From assembly GCF_005222675.1 (NCBI RefSeq), contig NZ_STGE01000012.1, positions 163,473 through 227,472 of the forward strand: a stretch of DNA of 64,000 nucleotides, read 5' to 3'. Positions 8,315 to 17,366 of this stretch are shown in pieces. Origin of the DNA: Mycolicibacterium sp. CR10. Lineage in GTDB: Bacteria > Actinomycetota > Actinomycetes > Mycobacteriales > Mycobacteriaceae. Position 1 is the first letter of the stretch, and each line of letters opens with the position of its first letter. The translations under genes were made by a program, and so were the position numbers. The notes under the pieces are model-generated. The model worked only from the letters and a program-made list of their open reading frames with translations, was not told the origin of the DNA and made no database searches.

Positions 8315-9301
8315 ATGGTCCAGCCGATGCGGCGCGTCGCAGTTCTGCTGTTGCTCGTGAGTTGCCTGAGCAGTCTCATCGCGTGCTCCCGCGACGAATC
8401 CGGAAGCGACACAGCGTCATCCGCGTCTCCGACGTCGTCGACCGCGCCCGATGAGTATCAGCAGATCCCCGGTACCCGCGTCTTGCTGCGCCCCACCGCC
8501 GGACTGCAGCTCGACCCGTCGCTGCCCGGCCTGGCGCGCCCGGGAAGCCTCACGTCGGTAGTCGTCGTCGATCAGCAGCAGTCGACCGGTCAGTCGCCCG
8601 ATCAGGTGCTGGCCGAGATCGACGCCTCGTTCCGGGACCAGGAACGCGCCACCAGGGACGGCCTGCAGCTGAGCGAGCCGCGTCGCACCGAGATCGCCGG
8701 CTTCCCCGCCGTCGTGGTCAGCGGCACGCAGAACCGGGCGGGGGTGGTGTTCCTGAAGGTGCTCGCCGCCCTGGCGCCCCCGGACTCCTTCGTCACCATC
8801 ACCGGCACGGCAGAACAGACCGGCCCGATCACCGCCGACCAGCTCATCGGGCTCATCAGTGACGCCCGCTGGTCGGATCAGCGGGCGCCCAGCGACCTCG
8901 GGATCACTGTCACGCCCAGCGCCGGGTACCAAGAGGTGCCCAGCGGCGGCTCCCTCCAGCTCTCGCTGGGCGGCCAGACCGGCCCCGACGTGCCCGTCTT
9001 CCTGGCCTCCCCGTCGCGGGGCTTCGGAAACGCGGTGCCTCCGCAGGCGCGTCGCCAGTTCGCCGAGCGACGCTTCGTGCAGCTTCCGGGCAACCCTGCG
9101 CCGGGCCTGGCCACCGACATCACCATCGCGGGGCTGCCCGCCGTCGAGATCGTCGGCGAGTCGACCGACGAAATCATCTATGCCGCAATGGTTTTCACCG
9201 CTGACGGCTACGTGCTGCTGTCCGGTCTGCAGCCCAAAACCCAACCCGACCAGCTGGAGGCCTTCCGGCAGATGGCGCAGTCGCTGACCATCACGCGGTG
9301 A
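8315..9301 (+). CDS. Secreted lipoprotein of unknown function
   Basis: A 328-aa protein with a lipoprotein signal peptide: positive start, a VAVLLLLVSCLSSL core and lipobox LIAC with Cys24 (Cys20 if the ATG at 8327 is used). The mature part has a Ser/Thr-rich linker, then two similar halves, each with an Ala/Gly-x-x-Ala-Val-x-I/V-x-G strand and ending in hydrophobic strand-helix segments. This looks like a duplicated fold resembling small mycobacterial Lpp/Lpq lipoproteins. The frame is open further upstream, but only these starts give a signal peptide. It is a cell-envelope protein with no recognised function. Confidence 0.8.
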   Translation: MVQPMRRVAVLLLLVSCLSSLIACSRDESGSDTASSASPTSSTAPDEYQQIPGTRVLLRPTAGLQLDPSLPGLARPGSLTSVVVVDQQQSTGQSPDQVLAEIDASFRDQERATRDGLQLSEPRRTEIAGFPAVVVSGTQNRAGVVFLKVLAALAPPDSFVTITGTAEQTGPITADQLIGLISDARWSDQRAPSDLGITVTPSAGYQEVPSGGSLQLSLGGQTGPDVPVFLASPSRGFGNAVPPQARRQFAERRFVQLPGNPAPGLATDITIAGLPAVEIVGESTDEIIYAAMVFTADGYVLLSGLQPKTQPDQLEAFRQMAQSLTITR

Positions 9302-9343
9302 TCGGCACTCAAACAGGGAGGCGCCCCCCGGTAGTCTGGGCGC

Positions 9344-10231
9344 GTGCCGCTACCCGCTGATCCCAGCCCCGCTCTGCAGTCCTACGCCCATCCCGAACGC
9401 CTGGTCACCGCCGACTGGCTGTCGGGCAATCTGGGCCGGCCCGGACTGGCCATCGTCGAATCCGACGAGGATGTGCTCCTCTACGACACCGGCCACATCC
9501 CCGGCGCGGTCAAGATCGATTGGCACACCGACCTCAACGATCCGCGCGTGCGGGACTACATCACCGGCGAGCAGTTCGCCGAGCTGATGAACCGCAAGGG
9601 CATCTCCCGCGACGACACCGTCGTCATCTACGGCGACAAGAGCAATTGGTGGGCGGCCTACGCGCTGTGGGTGTTCACGCTGTTCGGCCACCCCGACGTC
9701 CGGCTGCTCGATGGCGGACGCGGCCTGTGGATCTCCGACGGGCGCGACACCAACCTGGATGTGCCCTCCAAGACCACCACCGGATACCCGGTCGTCGAGC
9801 GCGACGACGCCGCCATCCGCGCGTTCAAGGAGGACGTGCTGTCTGTGCTGGGCACGTCGCCGCTGATCGACGTGCGCTCGCCGCAGGAGTACACCGGCGA
9901 GCGCACCCACATGCCCGACTACCCCGAGGAAGGCGCGCTGCGCGGCGGCCACATCCCGACCGCCGTGTCGATCCCGTGGGCCAAGGCCGCGCTGGACAAC
10001 GGCAAGTTCCGCAGCCGGGCCGAACTCGACGAGCTGTACGGCCACCTCACCGCTGAGGACAAGACGGTGGTGTACTGCCGGATCGGCGAGCGCTCCAGCC
10101 ACACCTGGTTCGTGCTGACCCACCTGCTGGGCCTGCCCGGGGTCCGCAACTACGACGGCTCCTGGACCGAATGGGGCAATGCGGTGCGGGTGCCCGTCGC
10201 GGTCGGGGAAGAGCCTGGCGACGCTCCATGA
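9344..10231 (+). CDS. sseA: Thiosulfate/3-mercaptopyruvate sulfurtransferase (tandem rhodanese)
   Basis: A 295-aa protein of two rhodanese domains. The C-terminal domain carries the active-site loop CRIGERS with Cys245; the N-terminal domain has no Cys at the equivalent place (YGDKS), as expected for the structural half. It transfers sulfane sulfur to thiophilic acceptors. The start is GTG 9344. It overlaps the SufE-like gene by 4 bases (ATGA), suggesting a joint sulfur-relay role. The pair matches, from memory, Rv3283-Rv3284 of M. tuberculosis. Confidence 0.92.
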   Translation: MPLPADPSPALQSYAHPERLVTADWLSGNLGRPGLAIVESDEDVLLYDTGHIPGAVKIDWHTDLNDPRVRDYITGEQFAELMNRKGISRDDTVVIYGDKSNWWAAYALWVFTLFGHPDVRLLDGGRGLWISDGRDTNLDVPSKTTTGYPVVERDDAAIRAFKEDVLSVLGTSPLIDVRSPQEYTGERTHMPDYPEEGALRGGHIPTAVSIPWAKAALDNGKFRSRAELDELYGHLTAEDKTVVYCRIGERSSHTWFVLTHLLGLPGVRNYDGSWTEWGNAVRVPVAVGEEPGDAP

Positions 10232-10638
10232 CCTTGCCGGCCCCACTCGCCGAGGTGGTCTCCGACTTCCAAGAGGTCGAGGGCCAGGACAAGCTGGCAA
10301 TGCTGCTGGAGTTCGCCAACGAACTGCCCGCCCTGCCCGCCGACCTCGAAGAGGCCGCGATGGAACCGGTGCCCGAATGCCAGTCACCGCTGTTCCTGCA
10401 CGTCGACGCCGGCGACCGCTCTCAGGTGCGGCTCTACTTCAGCGCCCCCGCCGAGGCGCCGACGACCCGCGGCTTCGCCGCCATCCTGGCGACCGGCCTG
10501 GACGGGCAGTCGGCCGACGACATCCTCGCCGTGCCCGACGACTTCTACGGCGATCTGGGACTGGCGGCGCTGATCAGCCCGCTGCGGCTGCGCGGCATGT
10601 CGGCGATGCTGGCGCGGATCAAGCGCCGCCTGCAGTAG
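10228..10638 (+). CDS. SufE-family sulfur acceptor protein
   Basis: A 136-aa protein with the SufE fold; Cys51 in PECQSPLF is the sulfur-accepting cysteine position. SufE proteins take persulfide from a cysteine desulfurase or, here plausibly, from the rhodanese SseA encoded just upstream with a 4-base overlap. The start at 10228 is chosen for that ATGA overlap and because it gives a normal family length; an upstream in-frame ATG lies inside sseA. In M. tuberculosis accA3 follows directly; here an 11-kb module intervenes. Confidence 0.88.
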   Translation: MTLPAPLAEVVSDFQEVEGQDKLAMLLEFANELPALPADLEEAAMEPVPECQSPLFLHVDAGDRSQVRLYFSAPAEAPTTRGFAAILATGLDGQSADDILAVPDDFYGDLGLAALISPLRLRGMSAMLARIKRRLQ

Positions 10639-10740
10639 CGGACCCGGCCGGACACCGTCGACTCACGGCGTCAACACATGGTGACGCGCTGAGCAAGATA
10701 GGTGCCTCCCGAAGCCCGGCCTGACGGCCCCCCCGTTCAG

Positions 10741-10797
10741 TCTGCGCTGAGGGCGACAAAGTGCGAGTAACGCCCGCCGCCACCGCAGTATGAACGC
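10741..10797 (+). repeat. 57-bp direct repeat, copy 1
   Basis: This stretch, beginning TCTGCGCTGAGGGCGAC and ending ATGAACGC, matches 21678-21734 at 56 of 57 bases. The bases before both copies are also alike (CCCGTTCA). It lies in the 184-nt gap between the sufE-like gene and the end of the ABC importer operon. Together the copies bracket the inserted sugar-catabolic module. Confidence 0.9.
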
Positions 10798-10822
10798 GGG
10801 AGGCGCCCCTCTGGGGCTGACC

Positions 10823-11902
10823 TCAGAGCGAGATGCGCTCGCGGCTGACGCCGGCGACGCCGGTCTCGGCATCGAAGAAGTACGTCCACTCCGGCGGCAC
10901 CACCAGACCGATCCGGGCCCCGGCAGCCAACCGGGTACCCGCCGGCGCCTGCACCACCACCCGCGCCTGCCCCTCGACCAGTGCCGTCACCAGCACGTGG
11001 CTGCCCAGTGGCTCCACCACATCAACGCACGCGGGCACCATGCCGTCGGCACACACCGTCCGCAACTGCAGATGCTCGGGACGCACCCCCACAGTCACCG
11101 GACCGTCCGGGCACGGCACCACCGACAGCGCCGCGCCATCGATGTGCAGCGTTCCGGCCTGCACCACCCCGGACAGCAGGTTCATCGGCGGGCTGCCCAT
11201 GAACGCCGCCACGAACGTGTTGGCCGGGTGGTTGTAGACGTCGTCGGTGGTCCCGATCTGCTGCACCTCGCCACCGGCCATCACACACAGCCGGTCCCCC
11301 AGCGTCATGGCCTCCACCTGGTCATGGGTGACATAGATGGACGTGACGGGGACTTCGCGGTGCAGCCGCTTCAGGTCGCCGCGGACCTGGTTGCGCAGTT
11401 TCGCATCGAGGTTCGACAACGGTTCGTCGAGCAGGAAGACCTGCGGTTGACGCACCAGCGCGCGACCCATCGCCACCCGCTGACGCTGCCCGCCGGACAG
11501 CTGGCCCGGCTTGCGGTCGAGTAGCTCACCGATCTCGAGCAGTTCGGCCGTCTCGCGGACCCGGCGTTCGATCTCGGCGCGGGGGGTGCGGCGCTGCCGG
11601 AGGCCGTAGGCGAGATTGCGGTACACCGTCATGTGTGGATAAAGCGCGTAGTTCTGGAACACCATCGCGATGTCGCGCTCGCCGGGCGCCAGGCCGTTGA
11701 CGACCTGTCCCCCGATGCGGATGTCCCCCGAGGTCGGCTTGTCCAGCCCGGCCAGCAGTCGCAGCGCGGTGCTCTTGCCGCAGCCCGACGGACCGACGAG
11801 GATCAGGAACTCCCCGTCGGCCACCGACAGATTCAGACCGTCGAGTGCGGTGACCCCGCCCGCGAATCTCCGCGTGACGTCGCGAAACTCTACCTCCGCC
11901 AA
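10823..11902 (-). CDS. Sugar ABC transporter ATP-binding protein (MalK/UgpC type)
   Basis: A 359-aa ATPase with Walker A GPSGCGKST (37-45), signature LSGGQ, Walker B VFLLDEP, switch His in YVTHDQ and a C-terminal TOBE/MalK-type domain (VGVRPEHL). It powers import through the two permeases encoded upstream. No ATG fits: a TTG at 11902 with GGGAG 8 nt upstream gives a start MAEVEFRDV typical of the family. It is the last gene of a minus-strand operon running from 20702. Confidence 0.9.
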   Translation of the reverse strand: MAEVEFRDVTRRFAGGVTALDGLNLSVADGEFLILVGPSGCGKSTALRLLAGLDKPTSGDIRIGGQVVNGLAPGERDIAMVFQNYALYPHMTVYRNLAYGLRQRRTPRAEIERRVRETAELLEIGELLDRKPGQLSGGQRQRVAMGRALVRQPQVFLLDEPLSNLDAKLRNQVRGDLKRLHREVPVTSIYVTHDQVEAMTLGDRLCVMAGGEVQQIGTTDDVYNHPANTFVAAFMGSPPMNLLSGVVQAGTLHIDGAALSVVPCPDGPVTVGVRPEHLQLRTVCADGMVPACVDVVEPLGSHVLVTALVEGQARVVVQAPAGTRLAAGARIGLVVPPEWTYFFDAETGVAGVSRERISL

Positions 11903-11925
11903 CGCATTACTCCCATCTACTGGCC

Positions 11926-12771
11926 CTAGCCCTTGAGTCCGGTGCTGGCCACCGACTGAACGAAGTAACGCTGCGCGCCGATGAACACCAGCAGCATCGG
12001 CAGCAGACTCATCACGTTCGCCGCCATCAGCAGCGGCCAGTTGACCCGATGGGCTCCCTGAAAGTAGCTGAGCCCCAGCGGAATCGTCATCTGGTCCTGC
12101 GACGTGATCACGATCAGCGGCCACAGGAAATCGTTCCACGACGTCAGCACCGTCAGCGCCGCCAGCGTCGACATCGCCGGCAGCGACAACGGCAGCACGA
12201 TCTTGAACAGCACCCCCAGCCGCGACGTCCCGTCGACCCGGGCGGCCTCCTCGAGTTCCACGGGAACCGTCAGGAAGAACTGCCGCAAGAAGAAGATGCC
12301 GAACGCCGTCGCCAGGTTCGGCAACATCAGCGCGCCGATGTGGTCGATGCCCAGCACCTCCCACACGTTGTCCCCGAACCACTTCACGATCAGGAACACC
12401 GGGATCATCGTCACCTGGAACGGCACCATCAGCGTCGCCATCAACGTCACGAAAAGCGCTGTGCGGCCAAGGAACCGGATGCGAGCGAAGGCGTAGCCGG
12501 CCAGGCTGCACACCACCAGGTTGCTGGCCAGCACCACCAGCGTCACCAACGCGCTGTTGAGGAAGAAGTGCCCGAACGGCGCCGAGGCCCACGCGTCGGC
12601 GTAGTTCTCGAACCGCGGCCGCTCTGGGAACAGCACCGGCGGGAACCGGTTGGCCTCGCCCTCGGTCTCCAGCGACGTGATGAGCATCCACAGCAGCGGC
12701 ACGATCAGTATGAACGTCACCGGGATCAGCACCAGGTGCCACGGGCTGAACGGAAGCCGCACCCGCGTCAT
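11926..12771 (-). CDS. Sugar ABC transporter permease (MalG type)
   Basis: A 281-aa membrane protein with about six helices and the EAA loop EEAARVDGTSRLGVLFKIVLP that contacts the ATPase. It pairs with the MalF-type permease encoded immediately upstream. ATG 12771 overlaps that gene's TGA by 4 bases. The carbohydrate ABC importer of this operon is complete: binding protein, two permeases, ATPase. Confidence 0.9.
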   Translation of the reverse strand: MTRVRLPFSPWHLVLIPVTFILIVPLLWMLITSLETEGEANRFPPVLFPERPRFENYADAWASAPFGHFFLNSALVTLVVLASNLVVCSLAGYAFARIRFLGRTALFVTLMATLMVPFQVTMIPVFLIVKWFGDNVWEVLGIDHIGALMLPNLATAFGIFFLRQFFLTVPVELEEAARVDGTSRLGVLFKIVLPLSLPAMSTLAALTVLTSWNDFLWPLIVITSQDQMTIPLGLSYFQGAHRVNWPLLMAANVMSLLPMLLVFIGAQRYFVQSVASTGLKG

Positions 12772-13703
12772 GAGTTGTAGACGTATCTGCGCGCGAGCCG
12801 GAACTGTACGGCGGTGATCACCAGGATGACGACGAACAGCGCGTACGCCATCGCGGCGGCGTACCCGGCGTCGAAGTGCACGAACGCCCGGTCCCACAGG
12901 TAGTAGACGATCACCGTGGTCGCACGCAGCGGCCCGCCGCGCGTGGTGGCGTACACCTCGTCGAACAACTGCAGCGCGTTGATCGTCAGCCACACCAGCA
13001 GGAACAGGTTCGCCGGACCCAGCAGCGGCACGGTGATCGTGCGGAACCGGGTGAACGCCCGCGCCCCATCGATCGCGGCCGCCTCATGTAGTTCGGCCGG
13101 AACCCCCTGCAGCGCAGCCAGATACACGATGACCGAGAACCCGGTCCAGCCCCAGATCGTCATCGCCACGATCACGTACAGCGCCTGGCTGGGCGAGGCC
13201 AGAAACGGTTGCGACGGCGCCCCCACCGCGTTGAGCGCCGCGTTGACCAGGCCGTAATCCCGGTCGGTCAGCCACAGGAAGATGATGCCCTGCGAGATTG
13301 TCGACACCGCCATCGTGATGTAGGCGGCGGTCCGGTAGACCGAGATGAAGCGCACCGAACGGTTCAGTGCCGCCGCCACCAGCAGCCCGACGAGCATCGT
13401 GCCCGGCACGAACAGCGCGGTGTAGATGATCGTGTGCTTGATCGACTCGACGAACACCGGGTCCTCGGCCATCTTGCGGTAGTTCTCCAGACCCACCCAG
13501 GGCGTCTCCGGCGTCAGCAGGTCGGACTGCTGGAACGACAGCTGCAGCGACATCAGCACCGGCAGCAGACCGAAGATGCCGATCAGCAGCACCGCCGGGC
13601 TGACCAGGGCCCACCCGGTGGCGCTCTCCGAACCGCGCAGGCGGCGCCGTCGCGGGGGCTTCGGCGGTGCCTGCCCTACCAACGGGTCGGCGGTCTGCAG
13701 CAT
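12768..13703 (-). CDS. Sugar ABC transporter permease (MalF type)
   Basis: A 311-aa inner-membrane protein with a basic N-terminus (PPRRRRLRGS), about six transmembrane helices and the EAA-type loop HEAAAIDGARAFTRFRTITVP. It forms the translocation pore with the MalG-type partner. It follows the binding-protein gene by 21 nt in the same operon. Confidence 0.9.
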   Translation of the reverse strand: MLQTADPLVGQAPPKPPRRRRLRGSESATGWALVSPAVLLIGIFGLLPVLMSLQLSFQQSDLLTPETPWVGLENYRKMAEDPVFVESIKHTIIYTALFVPGTMLVGLLVAAALNRSVRFISVYRTAAYITMAVSTISQGIIFLWLTDRDYGLVNAALNAVGAPSQPFLASPSQALYVIVAMTIWGWTGFSVIVYLAALQGVPAELHEAAAIDGARAFTRFRTITVPLLGPANLFLLVWLTINALQLFDEVYATTRGGPLRATTVIVYYLWDRAFVHFDAGYAAAMAYALFVVILVITAVQFRLARRYVYNS

Positions 13704-13724
13704 CAGCTCATCCTCCCCGGCGCG

Positions 13725-15005
13725 CTATTTCTCGGCCAGCGCCGCGTCGGCGGCCTGGGCGGCCGTGTTCAGCGCCGACGCGGGCTCGTCCTTGCCGAGC
13801 ATGACGGCGACGATCGCCTGCCCGAGCGCCTCGGAGATGTCGGGATACTGCTCGACGGTGGGACGCACCTTCTCGACGTTGTTCAGGTTCTCCACGAACG
13901 TCGCTGTGCCGGGCACGTTCTTGTTGAGCTCGTCGAGTACAGCCTGGTCCTTGCCGACCGAAGCGCGGATCGGCAGGTCCCCGGTGCCCAGCGAGAACGC
14001 CTTGACCTGCTCGGGTGCCGACAGCCACTTGACGAAGTCGACCGCGGCCTGCTTCTTCGGGTCACCGTTGTCGAAGACCACCCAGTTATCCGGGCCTGCA
14101 ATCGTCTGGTGGCCGCCGCTGGACCCGGCGAAGGTGGGCATCACCTGCACGCCGTAGTCGATGTCGGAGAGCTGGCTCAGATCCCACGGGCCGGTGATCA
14201 ACATCGCGACCTTGCCGCTGTTCATCAGCTTCGGCCCGTTCTCGTTGGTGGTGTCCAGGTACAGCGACTTGTCGGTGACCGCCATCTGCTGCAGCACCGT
14301 CAGCGCCTTGACCCCGGCCTCGGAATTGAACACGGCCTTCTCGTTGTCGGGCGACAGGATGTCGCCACCGGCCTCCCACAGCATCGGAAGGTAGTGCCAG
14401 ACAGTGTCTTCGCTACCGTCGGCGGGGATCAGCCAGCCGTACTGCCCCTTGGCCGGATCGGTCAGCTTGGCCGCGGCCGCCCGGAAGTCGTCCCAGGTCC
14501 AGTCCGGGCTCGGCGGGGCGACCCCGGCGTCGGCGAACAGCTGCTTGTTGTAGACGATCGCGAGGTTGTCCACCAGCGCGGGCACCCCGACGACCTTGTC
14601 GCCGACCGTCGCCGCCTCCCGTTCCGCCGGATAGAAGTCGTCCCAGGTCCAATCCTCTTTGGAGACCTCATCGGCCATGTCGACGACCTGGGGGATCTGG
14701 GCGATGTTCGGCGACCACGACCCGAACATGTACGCCACATCGGGCGGGGTGCCGCCGCGCACCGCGGTCAGCACCTTCTGCAACACCAGGTCATTGCTGG
14801 AGTACAGCTCGTTGATGCGGACGTCGGGGTTCTCCTTGTTGTACTGCTCGATCAGGCTCTTGAACACCTCACCCTCGGTGTCCTGGTAGCCGTGCCACAC
14901 CGCGATCTCCGGGGTTGCCGACGAGGACGAGCCACCACCCCCGCACGCGGCGAGCACGAGGGCGAGGACAGCGATCAATGCGATACAGAGCCTGCGTCGG
15001 ATCAC
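13725..15005 (-). CDS. Sugar ABC transporter substrate-binding lipoprotein
   Basis: A 426-aa family 1 extracellular solute-binding protein. The signal MIRRRLCIALIAVLALVLAAC gives lipobox LAAC with Cys21, then a Gly/Ser linker and a periplasmic binding fold (IAVWHGYQDTEGE; ITGPWDLSQL; PDNWVVF). GTG 15005 is preferred over GTG 15014 because AAAGGAG then sits 8 nt upstream; that site overlaps the stop of the GH4 gene. It captures a saccharide outside the membrane. Operon enzymes suggest a galactose- or galactosamine-containing ligand, but specificity is inferred. Confidence 0.88.
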   Translation of the reverse strand: MIRRRLCIALIAVLALVLAACGGGGSSSSATPEIAVWHGYQDTEGEVFKSLIEQYNKENPDVRINELYSSNDLVLQKVLTAVRGGTPPDVAYMFGSWSPNIAQIPQVVDMADEVSKEDWTWDDFYPAEREAATVGDKVVGVPALVDNLAIVYNKQLFADAGVAPPSPDWTWDDFRAAAAKLTDPAKGQYGWLIPADGSEDTVWHYLPMLWEAGGDILSPDNEKAVFNSEAGVKALTVLQQMAVTDKSLYLDTTNENGPKLMNSGKVAMLITGPWDLSQLSDIDYGVQVMPTFAGSSGGHQTIAGPDNWVVFDNGDPKKQAAVDFVKWLSAPEQVKAFSLGTGDLPIRASVGKDQAVLDELNKNVPGTATFVENLNNVEKVRPTVEQYPDISEALGQAIVAVMLGKDEPASALNTAAQAADAALAEK

Positions 15006-15018
15006 GGTGGACACTCCT

Positions 15019-16344
15019 TTAATCGGTGATATCTGGGCGGTTCGGAGTCGAGCGCAACGTCTCGGGCAGGAGGTCGGCGTGCGCGGCCGTCAGCTCGTCG
15101 CACAGCTCCCAGATCTTCTCGACGCTCAGCGTGGCGGCGGTGTTCGGATCGACCATGGCCGCCGCCCGCACCAGAGACGGATCACCGTCAACGGCGGCGC
15201 GGACCGTCAGGTCCACCGGCCCCAGGAAGCCGCGGTTGAGCGCGGCACACTGCGGTGGCAGGTCACCCACCTTCATCGGGTGGGCGCCCAGCGCATCGAG
15301 CACTGTCGGCACCTCCACCGCCACCCCGTCGGGCAGATTCGTGATCAGCCCGTCGTTGACGACGTTGGCCGAGATCACCCGGGTGGTGCCGGTCTCCAGC
15401 GAATGGATGACCTGCGGCGCGTACTCGGTGGAGCCGTTGTCGATGGGTAGGGTGTCCGTGTCGGCCAATTGCGCTCGGACACGGCTGTATTCGGCCATGT
15501 TTTGTTCACTGATGGACACGTGCTCACCGATGTTGATCCGCAGCCGAGCCACTTCGTCGGGATCGTGCAGATACCACGGCACATACTCGCTGCTGTGTTC
15601 GCTGGTCTCGGTCGGGTAGTACCCCAGCCGCCGATACATGTCGACCCGCACGCGGCGGCGCAACTCCGGATCGGCCGCGATGCGCTGATCCAACAGCGGG
15701 TACAGACTCCGGCCGTCTCGCTCCCAGCGCAGCACCCACGCCTGATGGTTGACCCCGGCCGACCAGTAGGACACCTCGTCGTAGGGCACGTCGACCAGTT
15801 CGCACAGCCCGACCATCGTCCAGTACACCGAATGGCACAGCCCGAGCACCTTCAGCCGCGGCGCCACACGGTGCAGGTAGGTGACGTTCATCGCCATCGG
15901 GTTGGTGTAGTTGAGCAGCCAGGCGTCCGGGCAGAGCTGCTCCATGTCGCGGGCGATGCCGGCCAGCACCGGAAAGGTCCTCAGCCCGCGGAAGATTCCG
16001 CCGACACCGATGGTGTCGCCGATGGTCTGGTTGAGCCCGTATCTGGCGGGAATCTCGAAGTCGCGCACCGTCGCCTCGTGCATGCCGACCTGGATCACGT
16101 TGATGACGTAGTCGGCGCCGTCGAGGGCGCGGCGACGGTCGGTGGTGGCGACCACCTCCGGCTGGGCGCCCGCCGCGCGCGCGGTGGCCGCCGCGATGGC
16201 CTGCGCCGTCTCGAGCCGCGCGACATCGATGTCGTGGAGCACCACCCGGACCGAGCCGAGTTCGGCGAACGACAGGATGTCGCCGAGCAGCTCGCGGGTG
16301 AACTCGACGCTGCCCGCGCCGATGATGACGATGCTGGGCTTCAT
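15019..16344 (-). CDS. Glycoside hydrolase family 4 (alpha-galactosidase/MelA-like)
   Basis: A 441-aa NAD- and metal-dependent GH4 enzyme. It has N-terminal dinucleotide motif IIGAGSVEFTRELL, NYTNPM (Asn146/149 region), metal Cys170 in GLCHSVYW and His200 in GVNHQAWVL. GH4 hydrolases cleave by an NAD-assisted elimination mechanism. The CHS triplet matches the alpha-galactosidase/MelA group better than phospho-glycosidases. With the importer and AgaS-like genes, a substrate such as an alpha-galactoside or alpha-galactosaminide is plausible. ATG 16344 overlaps the kinase stop. Confidence 0.85.
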   Translation of the reverse strand: MKPSIVIIGAGSVEFTRELLGDILSFAELGSVRVVLHDIDVARLETAQAIAAATARAAGAQPEVVATTDRRRALDGADYVINVIQVGMHEATVRDFEIPARYGLNQTIGDTIGVGGIFRGLRTFPVLAGIARDMEQLCPDAWLLNYTNPMAMNVTYLHRVAPRLKVLGLCHSVYWTMVGLCELVDVPYDEVSYWSAGVNHQAWVLRWERDGRSLYPLLDQRIAADPELRRRVRVDMYRRLGYYPTETSEHSSEYVPWYLHDPDEVARLRINIGEHVSISEQNMAEYSRVRAQLADTDTLPIDNGSTEYAPQVIHSLETGTTRVISANVVNDGLITNLPDGVAVEVPTVLDALGAHPMKVGDLPPQCAALNRGFLGPVDLTVRAAVDGDPSLVRAAAMVDPNTAATLSVEKIWELCDELTAAHADLLPETLRSTPNRPDITD

Positions 16345-17366
16345 TTTGTCGCCACCTCTTCGGATAGTGTTGGAACGTAAGCGAGTTGACCCACAGCGCC
16401 CGGGGTCAGCGGATGACCGCTGCGCTTGGCGGCGTACAGGGCCGCGCCCACGGCGGGGTCGAGCAGCGGCCGCCTCAGGTCGTACTTCGCGGGCTGTGCG
16501 CGCAGCGCGCCCAGGAACAGCGCCAGGAATCCGGCGTCGGAGAACATCCCGCCCGAGTAGGACACCGGCACCGTCTCCTCATCGGTGAAACCGACCAGGG
16601 TTCGGGTGGTTTCGATCAGCCTGACGAGTTCGGCGGCCCCGTCGGCGAGGATCCGTTCGCCGGCCACGTCGCCTGCCGCGGCTGCGGCACACACCGTGGT
16701 GGCCAGCGCGGCGATCGACGAGCGGTCACCGCGCCAGGTGTCGATCACCAGGCTGACGACGTCGAGGTCGCTCGCCACATCGAGGCGCTCCTTGAGCAGT
16801 GCGTGCAGCGGGCCGCGGACCAGCCTGCCGTCACTCATCCGGCTGAAGGCGTTGAGTCCCTGTGCGGCAACCCAATACGCGGACCCCTCGTCGCCGAACA
16901 GCTCACCCCAGCCACCCACCCGGTGGCCGGTGCCCTGCCGCTCGCCGTAGGTCATCGACCCGGTGCCGCTGATGACGTTGATGCCGTCCTGGCCGGCCAG
17001 CGATCCGGCCCAACCGCACACCATGTCGTTGTCGCAGCTGTAGCGGTGATGCCCCAGTACACGTCCGGGGACCTCGTCGAGGGCCGCGACGTCGCCACTG
17101 GCCTCGCCGTAGCCGGGCAGGCCAAAGAACGCCGCGTCGATGTCGGATGCGGTGATGCCCGCCTGGTTGCAGACGTCCGTGACCCCCTGCGCCAGAACAT
17201 GTTCGACCACGTCGAAGCCCGTGTTCGCTTGTGCAGACGGGTCGGTGGCGGCGTTGAAGTAGTACGACGCCGGTGCCGTCGCGCGGGCGATGACGCGGCC
17301 GGCGTCATCGATCAGTGCGAACGCCGTCTTCGAGCCGCCGCCGTCGACCCCGAGATAGCGGGCCAT
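16341..17366 (-). CDS. N-acetylglucosamine-kinase-like sugar kinase (BadF/BadG family)
   Basis: A 341-aa ASKHA-fold kinase. It has phosphate-1 motif LGVDGGGSKT (5-14), a Asp in SCDND, adenosine/phosphate-2 ISGTGS and GGWGELFGDEGSAYW, typical of NAGK-type amino-sugar kinases. Context suggests phosphorylation of galactosamine or GalNAc at C6 before the AgaS-like step. ATG 17366 overlaps the upstream TGA (TGATG); a GTG one codon earlier is an equal alternative. No deacetylase gene is present, so either the free amine is the substrate or NagA/AgaA lies elsewhere. Confidence 0.82.
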   Translation of the reverse strand: MARYLGVDGGGSKTAFALIDDAGRVIARATAPASYYFNAATDPSAQANTGFDVVEHVLAQGVTDVCNQAGITASDIDAAFFGLPGYGEASGDVAALDEVPGRVLGHHRYSCDNDMVCGWAGSLAGQDGINVISGTGSMTYGERQGTGHRVGGWGELFGDEGSAYWVAAQGLNAFSRMSDGRLVRGPLHALLKERLDVASDLDVVSLVIDTWRGDRSSIAALATTVCAAAAAGDVAGERILADGAAELVRLIETTRTLVGFTDEETVPVSYSGGMFSDAGFLALFLGALRAQPAKYDLRRPLLDPAVGAALYAAKRSGHPLTPGAVGQLAYVPTLSEEVATK